NCBI GenBank assembly: GCA_020852275.1
Contig: JADZBE010000022.1
Span: forward strand, 1 to 64,000
DNA from: Phycisphaerales bacterium
Lineage (GTDB): Bacteria > Planctomycetota > Phycisphaerae > UBA1845
DNA: 64,000 bases
Direction: 5' to 3'
Shown: positions 54,909-63,365 of the stretch, in pieces
How the letters are laid out: each line of letters opens with the position of its first letter
Position numbering within the stretch: the first letter of the stretch is position 1
Program-made: the position numbers and the translations under genes
Notes under the pieces: model-generated
What the model saw: only the letters and a program-made list of their open reading frames with translations
Database searches by the model: none
What the model was told of the DNA's origin: nothing

Positions 54909-56225
54909 TCACCCCATCCCCTTCACCACCGCGTCGCCGAACTCGCTGCACTTCATCAGCCGCACGCCCGCGACGCCTTCGGCTTTCATCAGGCGCTCGA
55001 AGTCGTATGTCACTGTTTTCGCCTCGATGGCCGCGTTCATGCCTTGGAGGATCAAATCCGCGGCGGCGGTCCAGCCCAGGTAGCGCAGCATCATTTCGCC
55101 GGAGAGGATCACGCTGCCGGGGTTGACCTGGTCCTTGCCGGCGTACTTCGGGGCCGTGCCGTGCGTGGCTTCGAAGATGGCGTGGCCCGTGGTGTAGTTG
55201 ATGTTGCCGCCGGGGGCGATGCCGATGCCGCCGACCTGCGCGGCGAGGGCGTCGGAGAGGTAGTCGCCGTTGAGGTTGGGCGTGGCCATGATGTCAAAGT
55301 CGCGCGGGCGGGTGAGGATCTGCTGCAGAACGATGTCGGCGATGGCGTCCTTGATGAGGATGCGGCCGGAGGACAGGGCGGCTTCCTGCTCGGCATTGGC
55401 AGACTCTTCGCCCTTGTCCTTCTTGGTGCGCTCCCACTGGGTCCACGTGTAGGTCTGCGCGGCGAACTCCTTTTCGGCGAGGGCGTATCCCCAGTCGCGG
55501 AAGGCGCCCTCGGTGAACTTCATGATGTTGCCCTTATGGACGAGGGTAACGCTCTTGCGCTTGCTGCGGATGGCGTACTGAATCGCGGAGCGGACGAGGC
55601 GTTCGGTGCCTTCGCGGCTGATGGGCTTGATGCCGATGCCGCTGGTCTCGGGGAAGCGGATTTTCTTGACGCCCATGGCCTCGCGGAGCCAGGCGATGAC
55701 CTTCTTTGCCTCCGGCGTGCCGGCGGCCCACTCGATGCCGGCGTAGATGTCCTCCGTGTTCTCGCGGAAGATGATCATGTCCACATCCTGCGGGCGTTTC
55801 ACGGGCGAGGGCACGCCGGCGAAGTACTGCACGGGGCGCACGCAGGCGTACAGGTCCAGCTCCTGCCGCAGGGCGACGTTCAGTGAGCGGATGCCGCCGC
55901 CGACGGGCGTGGTCAGCGGACCCTTGATGCCGACGAGGTAATGGCGGAACGCTTCGAGCGTGTCGTTCGGCAACCACGTGCCGTACTTGTGATACGACTT
56001 CTCGCCGGCGAAGACCTCGAACCAGGTGATCTTGCGCTTCCCCTTGAACGCCTTCTCGACGGCGGCGTCGAACACGCGCACGGAGGCGCGCCAGATGTCC
56101 GGACCGGTTCCGTCGCCCTCGATGAACGGGAGGACGGGACAGTCGGGCACGCGCAGGCCGTCGCGCGTCATGGTGATCAGGTCGCCGGTCGCGGGCGGCG
56201 TGAGGTTCTCGAACTTGGGTGTCAT
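54909..56225 (-). CDS. icd: NADP-dependent isocitrate dehydrogenase
   Basis: 438 residues; GAGGAAA precedes ATG 56225. Motifs: [52 protein letters not shown] (substrate site), [69 protein letters not shown] (metal site), [26 protein letters not shown]. It converts isocitrate to 2-oxoglutarate in the TCA cycle, matching korAB earlier in the window. The last 30 codons are duplicated at 52568-52659. In E. coli icd is the attachment site of element e14. Confidence 0.96.
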   Translation of the reverse strand: MTPKFENLTPPATGDLITMTRDGLRVPDCPVLPFIEGDGTGPDIWRASVRVFDAAVEKAFKGKRKITWFEVFAGEKSYHKYGTWLPNDTLEAFRHYLVGIKGPLTTPVGGGIRSLNVALRQELDLYACVRPVQYFAGVPSPVKRPQDVDMIIFRENTEDIYAGIEWAAGTPEAKKVIAWLREAMGVKKIRFPETSGIGIKPISREGTERLVRSAIQYAIRSKRKSVTLVHKGNIMKFTEGAFRDWGYALAEKEFAAQTYTWTQWERTKKDKGEESANAEQEAALSSGRILIKDAIADIVLQQILTRPRDFDIMATPNLNGDYLSDALAAQVGGIGIAPGGNINYTTGHAIFEATHGTAPKYAGKDQVNPGSVILSGEMMLRYLGWTAAADLILQGMNAAIEAKTVTYDFERLMKAEGVAGVRLMKCSEFGDAVVKGMG

Positions 56226-56478
56226 GGCAGGATTTTCCTCTGCAAAATAAGCGGTTTCGCGGTGTCGAAGGTTCGATCCACGGGCGTCGGTTCGATCCTA
56301 CGAACGGCGGCGGCGCGTGTCAAAACCAAGGCCTTATCAGCCCGTGGTGAAAGTCAGTCGGCGCGACCGTCCAGCCGATCATCCCGCCCCATACCGCTGA
56401 GAATCACCGGCTGGAAAGCCGGCGCCCCAAATGAAAGTCACTTTGGCGCCAACTGAAAACCACTTTCGCCGCAGGCGG
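56226..56478. other. Gap with a solo MITE-like end
   Basis: Between icd and the sugar-permease gene. At 56337-56350, CAGCCCGTGGTGAAA is the end motif of the MITE-like family without a full copy. Otherwise no gene. Confidence 0.5.
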
Positions 56479-57342
56479 TCATGCGCCTCGCTCTGGCGCG
56501 CGTCCCGCGCTAGCGACCCCCAGTCCGCGCATCAGATCGCGCTGACAGAGCACGAAGACCACGACCAGCGGGAGCATGGCGATCAGGCTGGCGGCCATGA
56601 GGAGGTTGGCCCAGGTGCCGGCTTGCGACTGGTACGTGCGCAGTCCCATTGCGACGGGGAAGGTCTTGAAATCCGTCAGGTAGAGGAAGGGGTCGAGAAA
56701 CTCGCGCCAGTGGAAGATGAAGCTCAGCAGCCCCGCAGTGACCACCGCCGGTCGCACGGAGGGCAGGGCGACGTGGAAGAACACGCGCCAGGTGGAGGCG
56801 CCGTCGAGTCGCGCGGCGTCCTCGCCCGCTGTCGGCGTGGCGCGGAAGAACCGTGTGAACAGCAGGACATTGAACGCCCCGCCGCCCAGCCACGCCGGAA
56901 CGATCAGCGGCTTGTAGGTGCCGACCCAGCCGAGCGCCTGGTAAATCAGGAATCGCGGCAGCATCAGCACCTCCGACGGGATCAGCAGCGAAACGACAAC
57001 CGCCGCCGACAGCACCGTCGCGCCGCGGAACCGGAACCTGGCCAGCGCGTACCCGGCCATCGCCGACGTCAGCACGGCGCCGATCATCGACACCGTGGAG
57101 ATGAGGAGCGAATTGAGCATGAAACGCAGCAGCGGAAGGCGCGTCGCGGCCTCGACGAAGTTGGAGGGGTGCGGATCGGCGGTCCAAAAGGTCGGGGGGA
57201 AGGCGTACACCTCCTCCAACGGTTTCAGCGCGGAAGCCAGCGCCCACGCCAGCGGGAGCAGCATCCACGCGGCCAGGCAGGCTGCGGCGGCCATCAGGAC
57301 GATGTCTCCCCATCGACGGGCTTTCTTCATGGCGGGTGTCAT
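56479..57342 (-). CDS. Carbohydrate ABC transporter permease (MalG-like)
   Basis: 287 residues, six hydrophobic segments. The EAA loop (EDAARLDGASTWRVFFHVALPSVRPAVVTAG) interacts with the ATPase. LLPLAWALASALKPLEEVYAFPPTFW is a MalG-type start. It imports a sugar or oligosaccharide with a partner permease, ATPase and binding protein. None is adjacent, so either the operon is broken or the gene is dispersed. Upstream lies a 2 x 36 bp repeat and MITE-like DNA, not a MalF. Confidence 0.85.
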   Translation of the reverse strand: MTPAMKKARRWGDIVLMAAAACLAAWMLLPLAWALASALKPLEEVYAFPPTFWTADPHPSNFVEAATRLPLLRFMLNSLLISTVSMIGAVLTSAMAGYALARFRFRGATVLSAAVVVSLLIPSEVLMLPRFLIYQALGWVGTYKPLIVPAWLGGGAFNVLLFTRFFRATPTAGEDAARLDGASTWRVFFHVALPSVRPAVVTAGLLSFIFHWREFLDPFLYLTDFKTFPVAMGLRTYQSQAGTWANLLMAASLIAMLPLVVVFVLCQRDLMRGLGVASAGRAPERGA

Positions 57343-57374
57343 GGTATCTCGTCGATGCGCGGGCGTCGCGTATC

Positions 57375-57446
57375 GAGAACTCGTCGCGTCTCGAATGCGC
57401 GTCGCCCATGGAGAACTCCGCGCGTCTGGAATGGGCGCCGCGTCTC
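57375..57446. repeat. Two tandem 36 bp repeats
   Basis: Units start GAGAACTCGTCGCGTCTCG and GAGAACTCCGCGCGTCTGG. A weaker copy precedes. No spacers, so no CRISPR. The 57343-57667 gap holds this and a MITE-like remnant (57521-57602). Confidence 0.65.
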
Positions 57447-57520
57447 CATTGTGCGTAATCGGGTGACGCCCGGTCGGAGAACGATGCGCGGAATGCGGTT
57501 ACCCGGTTGCAGACTCGCGC

Positions 57521-57602
57521 TGGTACCCCCCGCCTGTGCCAGGGGTGACGATGCCGTCCCTGACGCACATTCCGTCATTCCCGCGCAGGCGGGAATCCAG
57601 TC
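57521..57602 (+). repeat. MITE-like element, copy 9 (remnant)
   Basis: Contains gtaccccccgcctgtgccag then ggggtgacg, and a full gtcattcccgcgcaggcggg about 50 bp later. End motifs are lost. Confidence 0.5.
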
Positions 57603-57667
57603 CCGTCGCGGAGCAACCAACGACCCTCCTCCCCGCCGAACGCCGGCCGGCTCCGCATCCCGTCAAT

Positions 57668-58990
57668 TCATGGCTCGGCCAGCACGCGCTCGATCCGACC
57701 CAGGATCTCCGCCATGCGCTCACGGCGGGCGGTCAGCTCCGCGCCGCCGCCGGCCAAGTCTGCCGACCATCCGTGCAGCGCCGCAAGGACGACCGACGGA
57801 GCGTCCGTGCCTGCGACGCTGCGCCGTTGCCCTCGCGGACCTGCGTCCTTCAGCTCCGGCAGTTCAATGCGCACGGATTCCGCGCGACGGTGCAACGCCT
57901 CATGGAGCTTCTGCATCTCGTCGGCGAAGGCACTGTCCGCCTCGCGTGCGGAAACCTCAAGCTCGTGCAACCCGGCGAACACTCGGGCAAGCCACTCCCG
58001 CTGGTCGCGCGAGAGCTTCCGCCGCTTCGGGAAAAGCAGCTCAGCAAGTTCGTCGTATCGCCGATCCAGAAAGAGGCGCGCCGCGGGCGACCCGTCGACC
58101 GCGACCGCGGCTTTGGACGCGCTCTGCGCGGTCTCCTCGCTTCGTGCCGTATCCGCGCTCTGATCCACCGACTCGCTCTGCGCGGGATTCTCGCTCTCCC
58201 AGAGCATCAGAGGCCACTGCACGGGATTGCGGCTCGCCGCGATGGAGTCCATGAACGCAAGCACCTGATCCCGCGCGGCCCGGGAATGAGGCGGGGCCGC
58301 ATGCGAGGAGGTGTCGTGCAGGCTGGCGGATTCTGCCGGGTCTGGGTCTTCCGCCGCCGCACTCGCAACGCGCTTGGCGTCCGCTTCGCGTGACTCCCGG
58401 GCGCGGACGGCGACCTCCAGTCGGGACCGCTGCGCATCCGTGGATGCGGCTCCCGCCGGGGCTTCGAGGAACTCCATGAACGGACCGGCGGGTTCCAGAC
58501 CTCGCGCGTTCAGCTCCAGGGTCATCCGGCTGACAAGGGCGCCCGTCTTCCACGCCGGTCCATCCGTGACCCACGACGCAACCTCGCAGGCGGGCTGCGC
58601 CTCGATCCGAAACGAAGACGCGACGTCGATCCGCTCGTTCACGAGAAAGCCGACGGCGAACTTGGGTCGAGCGTCGGGCACAACCGGAAACGTGTGGTCG
58701 TGGCGGATGAACAGCGAACCGGCGCCGCTGAGCGACGCTCGATACTTCACCACGACATCGACCGTCCGCCCCAGCGTCCAGGGCGAGCCGTCATGGTCAT
58801 GCAGCACGAGGAAACGTCCGGGCAGGTCACGGATCGCCAGCGCTTCCGTTGCGGCGCTTCGGACTTCGTCCTGCATCGCCGCGACGGAACCCGCATCGGC
58901 CGCGGGCGTCGCCGAAGCATGCGCGCCCGCTCCGCATGCGGGAGCGAGGCTCGCCGCCATGGCCACGCTCAGCCTCGCGATTGCGTTCAT
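57668..58990 (-). CDS. Exported hypothetical protein, Glu/Ala-rich
   Basis: About 440 residues from ATG 58990, with GAGG six bases upstream (MNAIARLSVAMAASLAPACGAGAHASA, a signal peptide). A beta-rich part (residues 50-190: VLHDHDGSPWTLGRTVDVVVKYRASLSGAGSLFIRHDHTF) is followed by long Ala/Glu/Ser helices, probably coiled-coil (SREADAKRVASAAAEDPDPAESAS, LHELEVSAREADSAFADEMQKLHEALHRRAES). Probably an envelope protein. Function unknown. Confidence 0.6.
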   Translation of the reverse strand: MNAIARLSVAMAASLAPACGAGAHASATPAADAGSVAAMQDEVRSAATEALAIRDLPGRFLVLHDHDGSPWTLGRTVDVVVKYRASLSGAGSLFIRHDHTFPVVPDARPKFAVGFLVNERIDVASSFRIEAQPACEVASWVTDGPAWKTGALVSRMTLELNARGLEPAGPFMEFLEAPAGAASTDAQRSRLEVAVRARESREADAKRVASAAAEDPDPAESASLHDTSSHAAPPHSRAARDQVLAFMDSIAASRNPVQWPLMLWESENPAQSESVDQSADTARSEETAQSASKAAVAVDGSPAARLFLDRRYDELAELLFPKRRKLSRDQREWLARVFAGLHELEVSAREADSAFADEMQKLHEALHRRAESVRIELPELKDAGPRGQRRSVAGTDAPSVVLAALHGWSADLAGGGAELTARRERMAEILGRIERVLAEP

Positions 58991-59266
58991 CTCCATCCTC
59001 GACTCGGCGGCCATTCCCGACATCGCTCGTGCGAACCAGCGTAAAGGGGGAACCACGCCGTTCGCCCACGCCGACGCCGTGTCATCATTCACCGGCTTCA
59101 TGCTCCACCGCGGGATCGGGCGGGTCAACCACAGGGGTATGCCCGTTTTTTCGGGCCTGCCGACTCGCCCGAAACAAGGGACGGACGTTTCTGCCGAGCG
59201 CCGCAGCCCGGTGGAGATTCGGCCGACGAGTTTCGCCTTTCCTGGAGGTTGCCCGGGCGGCGGCGG

Positions 59267-60670
59267 TCACCAGGCGCCTTCGCGGAAGAACTGCGACGGG
59301 CGCGAGGAGAGAACCTCCGCCTGGCCCGCGCCGGTCTCGGCGGCGTGGAGCGCGAGGGCGGCGGACCAGAAGCGGTCGGCGTGACCCTGGTCGCTGCGCG
59401 GGGCGGAGAGGTGCAGCGCGCCGGACGCGGTGACGCCGCGCTCCACGCTGTGGAAGTCGCTGCGGATGCGCGGATCCTCCGGCAGAATGATGCGCCGCTC
59501 CTCGATGGCGCGACGCAGCCCCAGCGCAAGCTGGGACTTGAGCATCGGCGTGAACGTCACCGCTTCGACGCGATGCTCGCCGAACGCGCGGACGGCCTCC
59601 TCCGCCAACGCCATCCCCACGCCGCCCGCGTCGATGCAGCAACGGCGCACGCGCGGCAGCCGCAGCAGTTCGGACAGGAGGGAGTACTGCGCTGCGAACG
59701 GCACGCCGCCCAGCTCGATCAGCCCCACCGTTCGACAACAAGGTCGAGCGGCGACGCCCGCCGGCTGCGATCCGAGGGAGGCTTGGGCCTCCACCGCCAG
59801 CACCCACATCACCGTCAAGTCGCGCTTCCGCCCCACGTCCACGCCGACGGCCAAGTCGCGCCGCCCCTCGGCAAGCTCCGATGCCCGTGTGGCTGGAATG
59901 CACGCCGCATCCTCGCAGGCCGCGATCTGCGCATGCGTGAGAAACGCCGTGGTCTCGTCGAGGAATTCGCAGAGGAACTCCTGGCGGAACAACTCCTCGT
60001 CGCCCATCGCGCGGCGCACGTCGTCCACGTTCACCCGCAAACCTTGCTGAACGGCCTGCGGCAGGGTCACGAGGGAGCGTGAGAACCGCTCGTTGAGCGA
60101 CAGGTCGTAGAAGACGTTTCCGCGCCCGCGCGGCGTGGAGGCGACGTCCAGTTCGCCGTCGCCGCGCAGCAGCGTCGGAAAGAGCGCCGCCCAGAGGTCG
60201 CGGTCATGCGCGTGCATGGCGAACTCATCGAGCAGCACGTCGCCGGTGAAGCCGCGGGCGGTCTGCGGCTGCGCGGGAAGGCCGATGATGCGCACGCCGC
60301 CGGGCAGCGAAATCTCCATGCGGCGCACGCAGAGACCGTCGAAGCCGCCGAACTCACGAAAGTCCGCGGCGATCTTCAGCGCCTGACAGTGCTGCCTGGC
60401 CTTGTCCATCAGCTCGCGGCACTGTCGCTGCCCGGCGGAGAGGAATATCTGGTTTCGCCCGCGCACCAGTCCCCGCAGAACGCGGCGCAGCGACTTGGTG
60501 AAGCTCTTTCCCGTCTGCCGCGCCCAACAGTTCCAGCGGAAACGGGCAGGGGACTCGACATCCTCCCGTTGGTAAGGCAGCAGGGGCACCATCGTACGAG
60601 GCTCGGCGGGGATCGATCGCGCCGGTTCAGGGGATGAATCATGCGTAAGGTCCGGCGGATGTGACGGCAT
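59267..60670 (-). CDS. Phage terminase large-subunit-like protein
   Basis: 467 residues from ATG 60670. The ATPase region has RWNCWARQTGKSFTKSLRR (Walker A) and GDVLLDEFAMHAHDRDLWAALFP (Walker B); then the nuclease region VGVDVGRKRDLTVMWVL, CCIDAGGVGMALAEEAVRAFG and DRFWSAALALHA with acidic residues as in terminase RNase H-like domains. No portal, capsid or small subunit gene is in this window, so it is a prophage relic, a domesticated or gene-transfer-agent-like gene, or a terminase-like transposable ATPase. Confidence 0.75.
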   Translation of the reverse strand: MPSHPPDLTHDSSPEPARSIPAEPRTMVPLLPYQREDVESPARFRWNCWARQTGKSFTKSLRRVLRGLVRGRNQIFLSAGQRQCRELMDKARQHCQALKIAADFREFGGFDGLCVRRMEISLPGGVRIIGLPAQPQTARGFTGDVLLDEFAMHAHDRDLWAALFPTLLRGDGELDVASTPRGRGNVFYDLSLNERFSRSLVTLPQAVQQGLRVNVDDVRRAMGDEELFRQEFLCEFLDETTAFLTHAQIAACEDAACIPATRASELAEGRRDLAVGVDVGRKRDLTVMWVLAVEAQASLGSQPAGVAARPCCRTVGLIELGGVPFAAQYSLLSELLRLPRVRRCCIDAGGVGMALAEEAVRAFGEHRVEAVTFTPMLKSQLALGLRRAIEERRIILPEDPRIRSDFHSVERGVTASGALHLSAPRSDQGHADRFWSAALALHAAETGAGQAEVLSSRPSQFFREGAW

Positions 60671-61018
60671 GGCGCGGCATCCCTCTGCCGGCAAGAACGC
60701 GGCGGGCGCTCAGGCTCAGGCGGAGTTGGAGGAAAGGCAGCGCGTGGAGCGCATCATCCGGTCACGATCACCCGGGCAAGACTTGTGTCCCGCCGTGGCG
60801 CAGAGACCGAAAAGCTGGAGAATGAGGCTGCGCCCACCTGCACGCACGTGGAAATGTCGTGATCGCCTGGGCAGCATGAAAACCAGGGCGCCGTGAGCGC
60901 CGGCTTTTCCTTCTCTGCGTTCTCGGCGCCTTTGCGCGAGCAGTCCGCCTGCTCATCAACCCCAGCGCCGCCGCGCGAGAGCTGGTTCGTGGCGGGGAGG
61001 GAGGCTCGCGCGCGGAGG
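60671..61018. other. Gap between prepilin and terminase genes
   Basis: About 350 bp. No credible gene or repeat of the window's families. A ggcgc-gcgcc arm with ttttcc follows at about 60887-60914, which could be a terminator on the plus strand, but no plus-strand gene precedes it. Confidence 0.4.
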
Positions 61019-61816
61019 TCAATACGCCGGAAAGTACCAGTCCGACTCGACCATCACGTGCGGGCGGCGGACCTCGACGTGGCCGTCGTAGTACGCCTCG
61101 CTGATGCCGCTGGGATGCCGCATGTCGGCGGCGACGCGCGGGAAGCTGCCCCGCGGAAGCTGCGACCCCTTGAACACGTCGTGGAAGACGTAGAAGCGGT
61201 ATTCCGGCTGCGGCTCGAACCCGGAGGGGAGGAAGCGGTTGGCCTCGACGTTGTACACGATGCCGGCGGGGTTCTTGATTTCGGAGAGCAGCTCGGCCGG
61301 GTCGCGCGGCGGGTTGTCGCGCCGCCACTTGCCCGTGGTGTTCGGCTCGTCGCGCTGCGCGTCACCGCTGGTGTGCACGTATTGCTTGGGGAAGCCGTTG
61401 ACCACGAAGTCCAGCGCCTGCTCCGCGATGACGGTGCCCGTGCCGGGATCAAAATTGCTCTCCGGGAAGTCAGGGCACTGGAGATACTCGAGCTTGATAA
61501 ACTGGTCAGCCAGCCGCTTGGCGGGGTCCACCGGCGGACCGATCATGGCCACGAGGAACGCCGCCCAAGGCAGCTCGTCCTGGTCTCCGTTAATGTCCTT
61601 CGGGAGGAAATCGTTGTACTCGTTGCCGTACATGGCCAGCCCGTGCCCGATGCTGCGGAGGCGCGACGTGCATTGTACGGCGCGCGCCTGACGCCGGGAC
61701 TTCTGCAGCGACGGCAGGAGAATCGAGATCAGCAGCGCGATGATCGCAATGACCACGAGCAGCTCGATCAGCGTAAATCCCTTGCCCGGGCGGGCGCAAT
61801 CGCGCTTCAGACGCAT
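61019..61816 (-). CDS. Prepilin-type H-X-DG protein
   Basis: 265 residues; GGAGG lies 5-6 bases before ATG 61816. The prepilin segment [27 protein letters not shown] is followed by [29 protein letters not shown], typical of the planctomycete paralogues expanded in tens of copies. The end is [18 protein letters not shown], the H-X9-DG motif. It is a pseudopilin-like envelope protein of unknown substrate. MITE-like copy 10 lies upstream. Confidence 0.85.
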   Translation of the reverse strand: MRLKRDCARPGKGFTLIELLVVIAIIALLISILLPSLQKSRRQARAVQCTSRLRSIGHGLAMYGNEYNDFLPKDINGDQDELPWAAFLVAMIGPPVDPAKRLADQFIKLEYLQCPDFPESNFDPGTGTVIAEQALDFVVNGFPKQYVHTSGDAQRDEPNTTGKWRRDNPPRDPAELLSEIKNPAGIVYNVEANRFLPSGFEPQPEYRFYVFHDVFKGSQLPRGSFPRVAADMRHPSGISEAYYDGHVEVRRPHVMVESDWYFPAY

Positions 61817-61967
61817 GTCAGCCTCCTTGGAGTTCGATCAGGAAGGTTCCCGGTGCCCGGAAGGGCATCATACCCAGATGCCCGTGGCTGGGTCAATCCA
61901 TTGCGGAGGATTGGACTCCTGCGGACGTCGCGGCGGCCCAGTCGGGTTTACTCGACTGCGCCTTTAA

Positions 61968-62100
61968 CGCCCGTGGCGGAACTCGAATCCAGATATGGAT
62001 TCCGTCACCCCCGCGCAGTCGGAGGTCCAGTTCTCCCACGAAAACCACTGGATTCCCGCCTGCGCGGGAATGACGAGCGTCGCCTTTCTCCACCGACGGC
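61968..62100 (+). mobile_element. MITE-like composite element, copy 10
   Basis: Begins CGCCCGTGGCGGAACTCGAA and ends GCGTCGCCTTTCTCCACCG; the last base touches the UbiA stop codon. It holds gtcacccccgcgcagtcgga and gattcccgcctgcgcgggaa. Confidence 0.7.
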
Positions 62101-63059
62101 TAAGGCCGCAGGCCCACCGCACGCAGCACGTCCTCGACATAGACAATCCCCAGCGCCACCGCCGCCCACAGCAGGATGGACAGGCGCAGCCCCGCGTCCT
62201 TGAGAATGATCTCCGTGGGACCGGCGAATATTCCCAGCTCCGTGATCATGGCGTAGCGGAACACCCCGTAGAAGACGATCGGAAGGGTGTAGAACATGAG
62301 GTGCTTGTCAAAGGGCGACGGGCCTTTGTCCATGGTATAGAGCAGAAAGGTGATGACCGCGATGCCGGCGCTGACGGTGATGAGATGGTTGAGCAGGTCC
62401 GGTGTGTAGCGCACCAGGGTGGGGCGGTGACCGAGGGCTTCCTCGTCGCTGCCCAGCATGGTGACCTCGCAGCGCCGCTTGCCGAAACCCAGGAAAAGGC
62501 ACAACGTGAACATGCACGCCACGAGCCATTCCGACGTGGCGACGCCGACCGCCTGAGATCCGGCCCAAGCCCGGAGGACGAAGCCGGTGGCGATGATGAT
62601 GACGTCCAGCAGGATGCGGTGCTTAAGCCCCAGCGAGTACGCCAGCGTGAGGACGAAGTAGGCGCCCACGATCATCACCACGCCGCGCCCCAGCAGCCAT
62701 CCTGCAAGCCCCAGCGAGATCGCTATCAGTCCGCACGCGATCATCAGCGCCGTCACAGGCTGGATCGCGCCCCGGGCGACGGGGCGAAGCCGCTTCGTGG
62801 GGTGCCGGGCGTCGGCGCGGCGATCCATCGTGTCGTTGATGGCGTAGACGGCGCTGGCGGCCAGGCAGAAGCTCACAAAAGCGGCGACGGAACGCCACAG
62901 CCCATCGACGTAAAAAAGCTGCTTGGCGGCCGCGGGCCCGGCGAAGACGACGACGTTCTTCACCCACTGCGTGGGACGCAGGAGGTGCAGGTAGTCCATC
63001 GCGGAGGTGGACGTGCGCGTCGTCGCGGCGGCGTGGGTTGTGGGAGTTGTGTCGATCAT
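62100..63059 (-). CDS. UbiA-family prenyltransferase (decaprenyl-phosphate phosphoribosyltransferase-like)
   Basis: 319 residues from ATG 63059 (MIDTTPTTHA); ATG 62999 (MDYLHLLRPTQW) is also possible. Nine hydrophobic segments. LRPTQWVKNVVVFAGP is a DPPR-synthase-type start; AINDTMDRRADARHPTKRLRPVARG has the two Asp-rich prenyl-binding sites (NDxxDxxxD type, second DxxxD around YSLGLKHRILLDVI). It moves a phosphoribosyl or aryl group to a polyprenyl phosphate. No partner genes. The start sits beside an AGCTAGCAGCCAGTAGC repeat. Confidence 0.85.
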   Translation of the reverse strand: MIDTTPTTHAAATTRTSTSAMDYLHLLRPTQWVKNVVVFAGPAAAKQLFYVDGLWRSVAAFVSFCLAASAVYAINDTMDRRADARHPTKRLRPVARGAIQPVTALMIACGLIAISLGLAGWLLGRGVVMIVGAYFVLTLAYSLGLKHRILLDVIIIATGFVLRAWAGSQAVGVATSEWLVACMFTLCLFLGFGKRRCEVTMLGSDEEALGHRPTLVRYTPDLLNHLITVSAGIAVITFLLYTMDKGPSPFDKHLMFYTLPIVFYGVFRYAMITELGIFAGPTEIILKDAGLRLSILLWAAVALGIVYVEDVLRAVGLRP

Positions 63060-63061
63060 GG

Positions 63062-63095
63062 AAGAGCTACTGGCTGCTAGCTGCTGGCTGTCAGC
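63062..63095 (-). repeat. TAGCTGCTAGC-type repeat upstream of UbiA
   Basis: GAGCTACTGGCTGCTAGCTG, as at 36353-36372, directly before the UbiA ATG in the reverse sense, then a ggctgtcagcc palindrome. Confidence 0.7.
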
Positions 63096-63250
63096 CAGAC
63101 TGCGATGCGTCGCCCCCTTCTCGCCGCGGACCCGTGTCAGCGGATCCATGGCAGCGATTTCTGCCGCCCCGCCCCACCCCTGCCCCCGGCGGTCCGCGAT
63201 CCGCTCCTGGCCGCCGGCAGTAGCCAGCGGACACCATCGAGCCGGCAGCC

Positions 63251-63365
63251 CTCTGGCTTACAGCCAACAGCTAGCAGCGAGCAGCCCTCTGGCTTACAGC
63301 CAACAGCTAGCAGCTAGCAGCTAGCAGCTCTCCGGCTTACCGCCAACAGCTAGCAGCGAGCAGCT
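63251..63365 (-). repeat. Three tandem repeats overlapping the permease stop
   Basis: Units of about 36, 43 and 36 bp starting CTCTGGCTTACAGCCAAC or CTCCGGCTTACCGCC. The stop codon and last four codons of the following permease gene lie inside the third unit. Confidence 0.75.

Noticed and set aside
56260-56305. tRNA T-arm-like GGTTCGATCC sequences
   Set aside because: They occur twice without acceptor, D or anticodon arms at the right distance.
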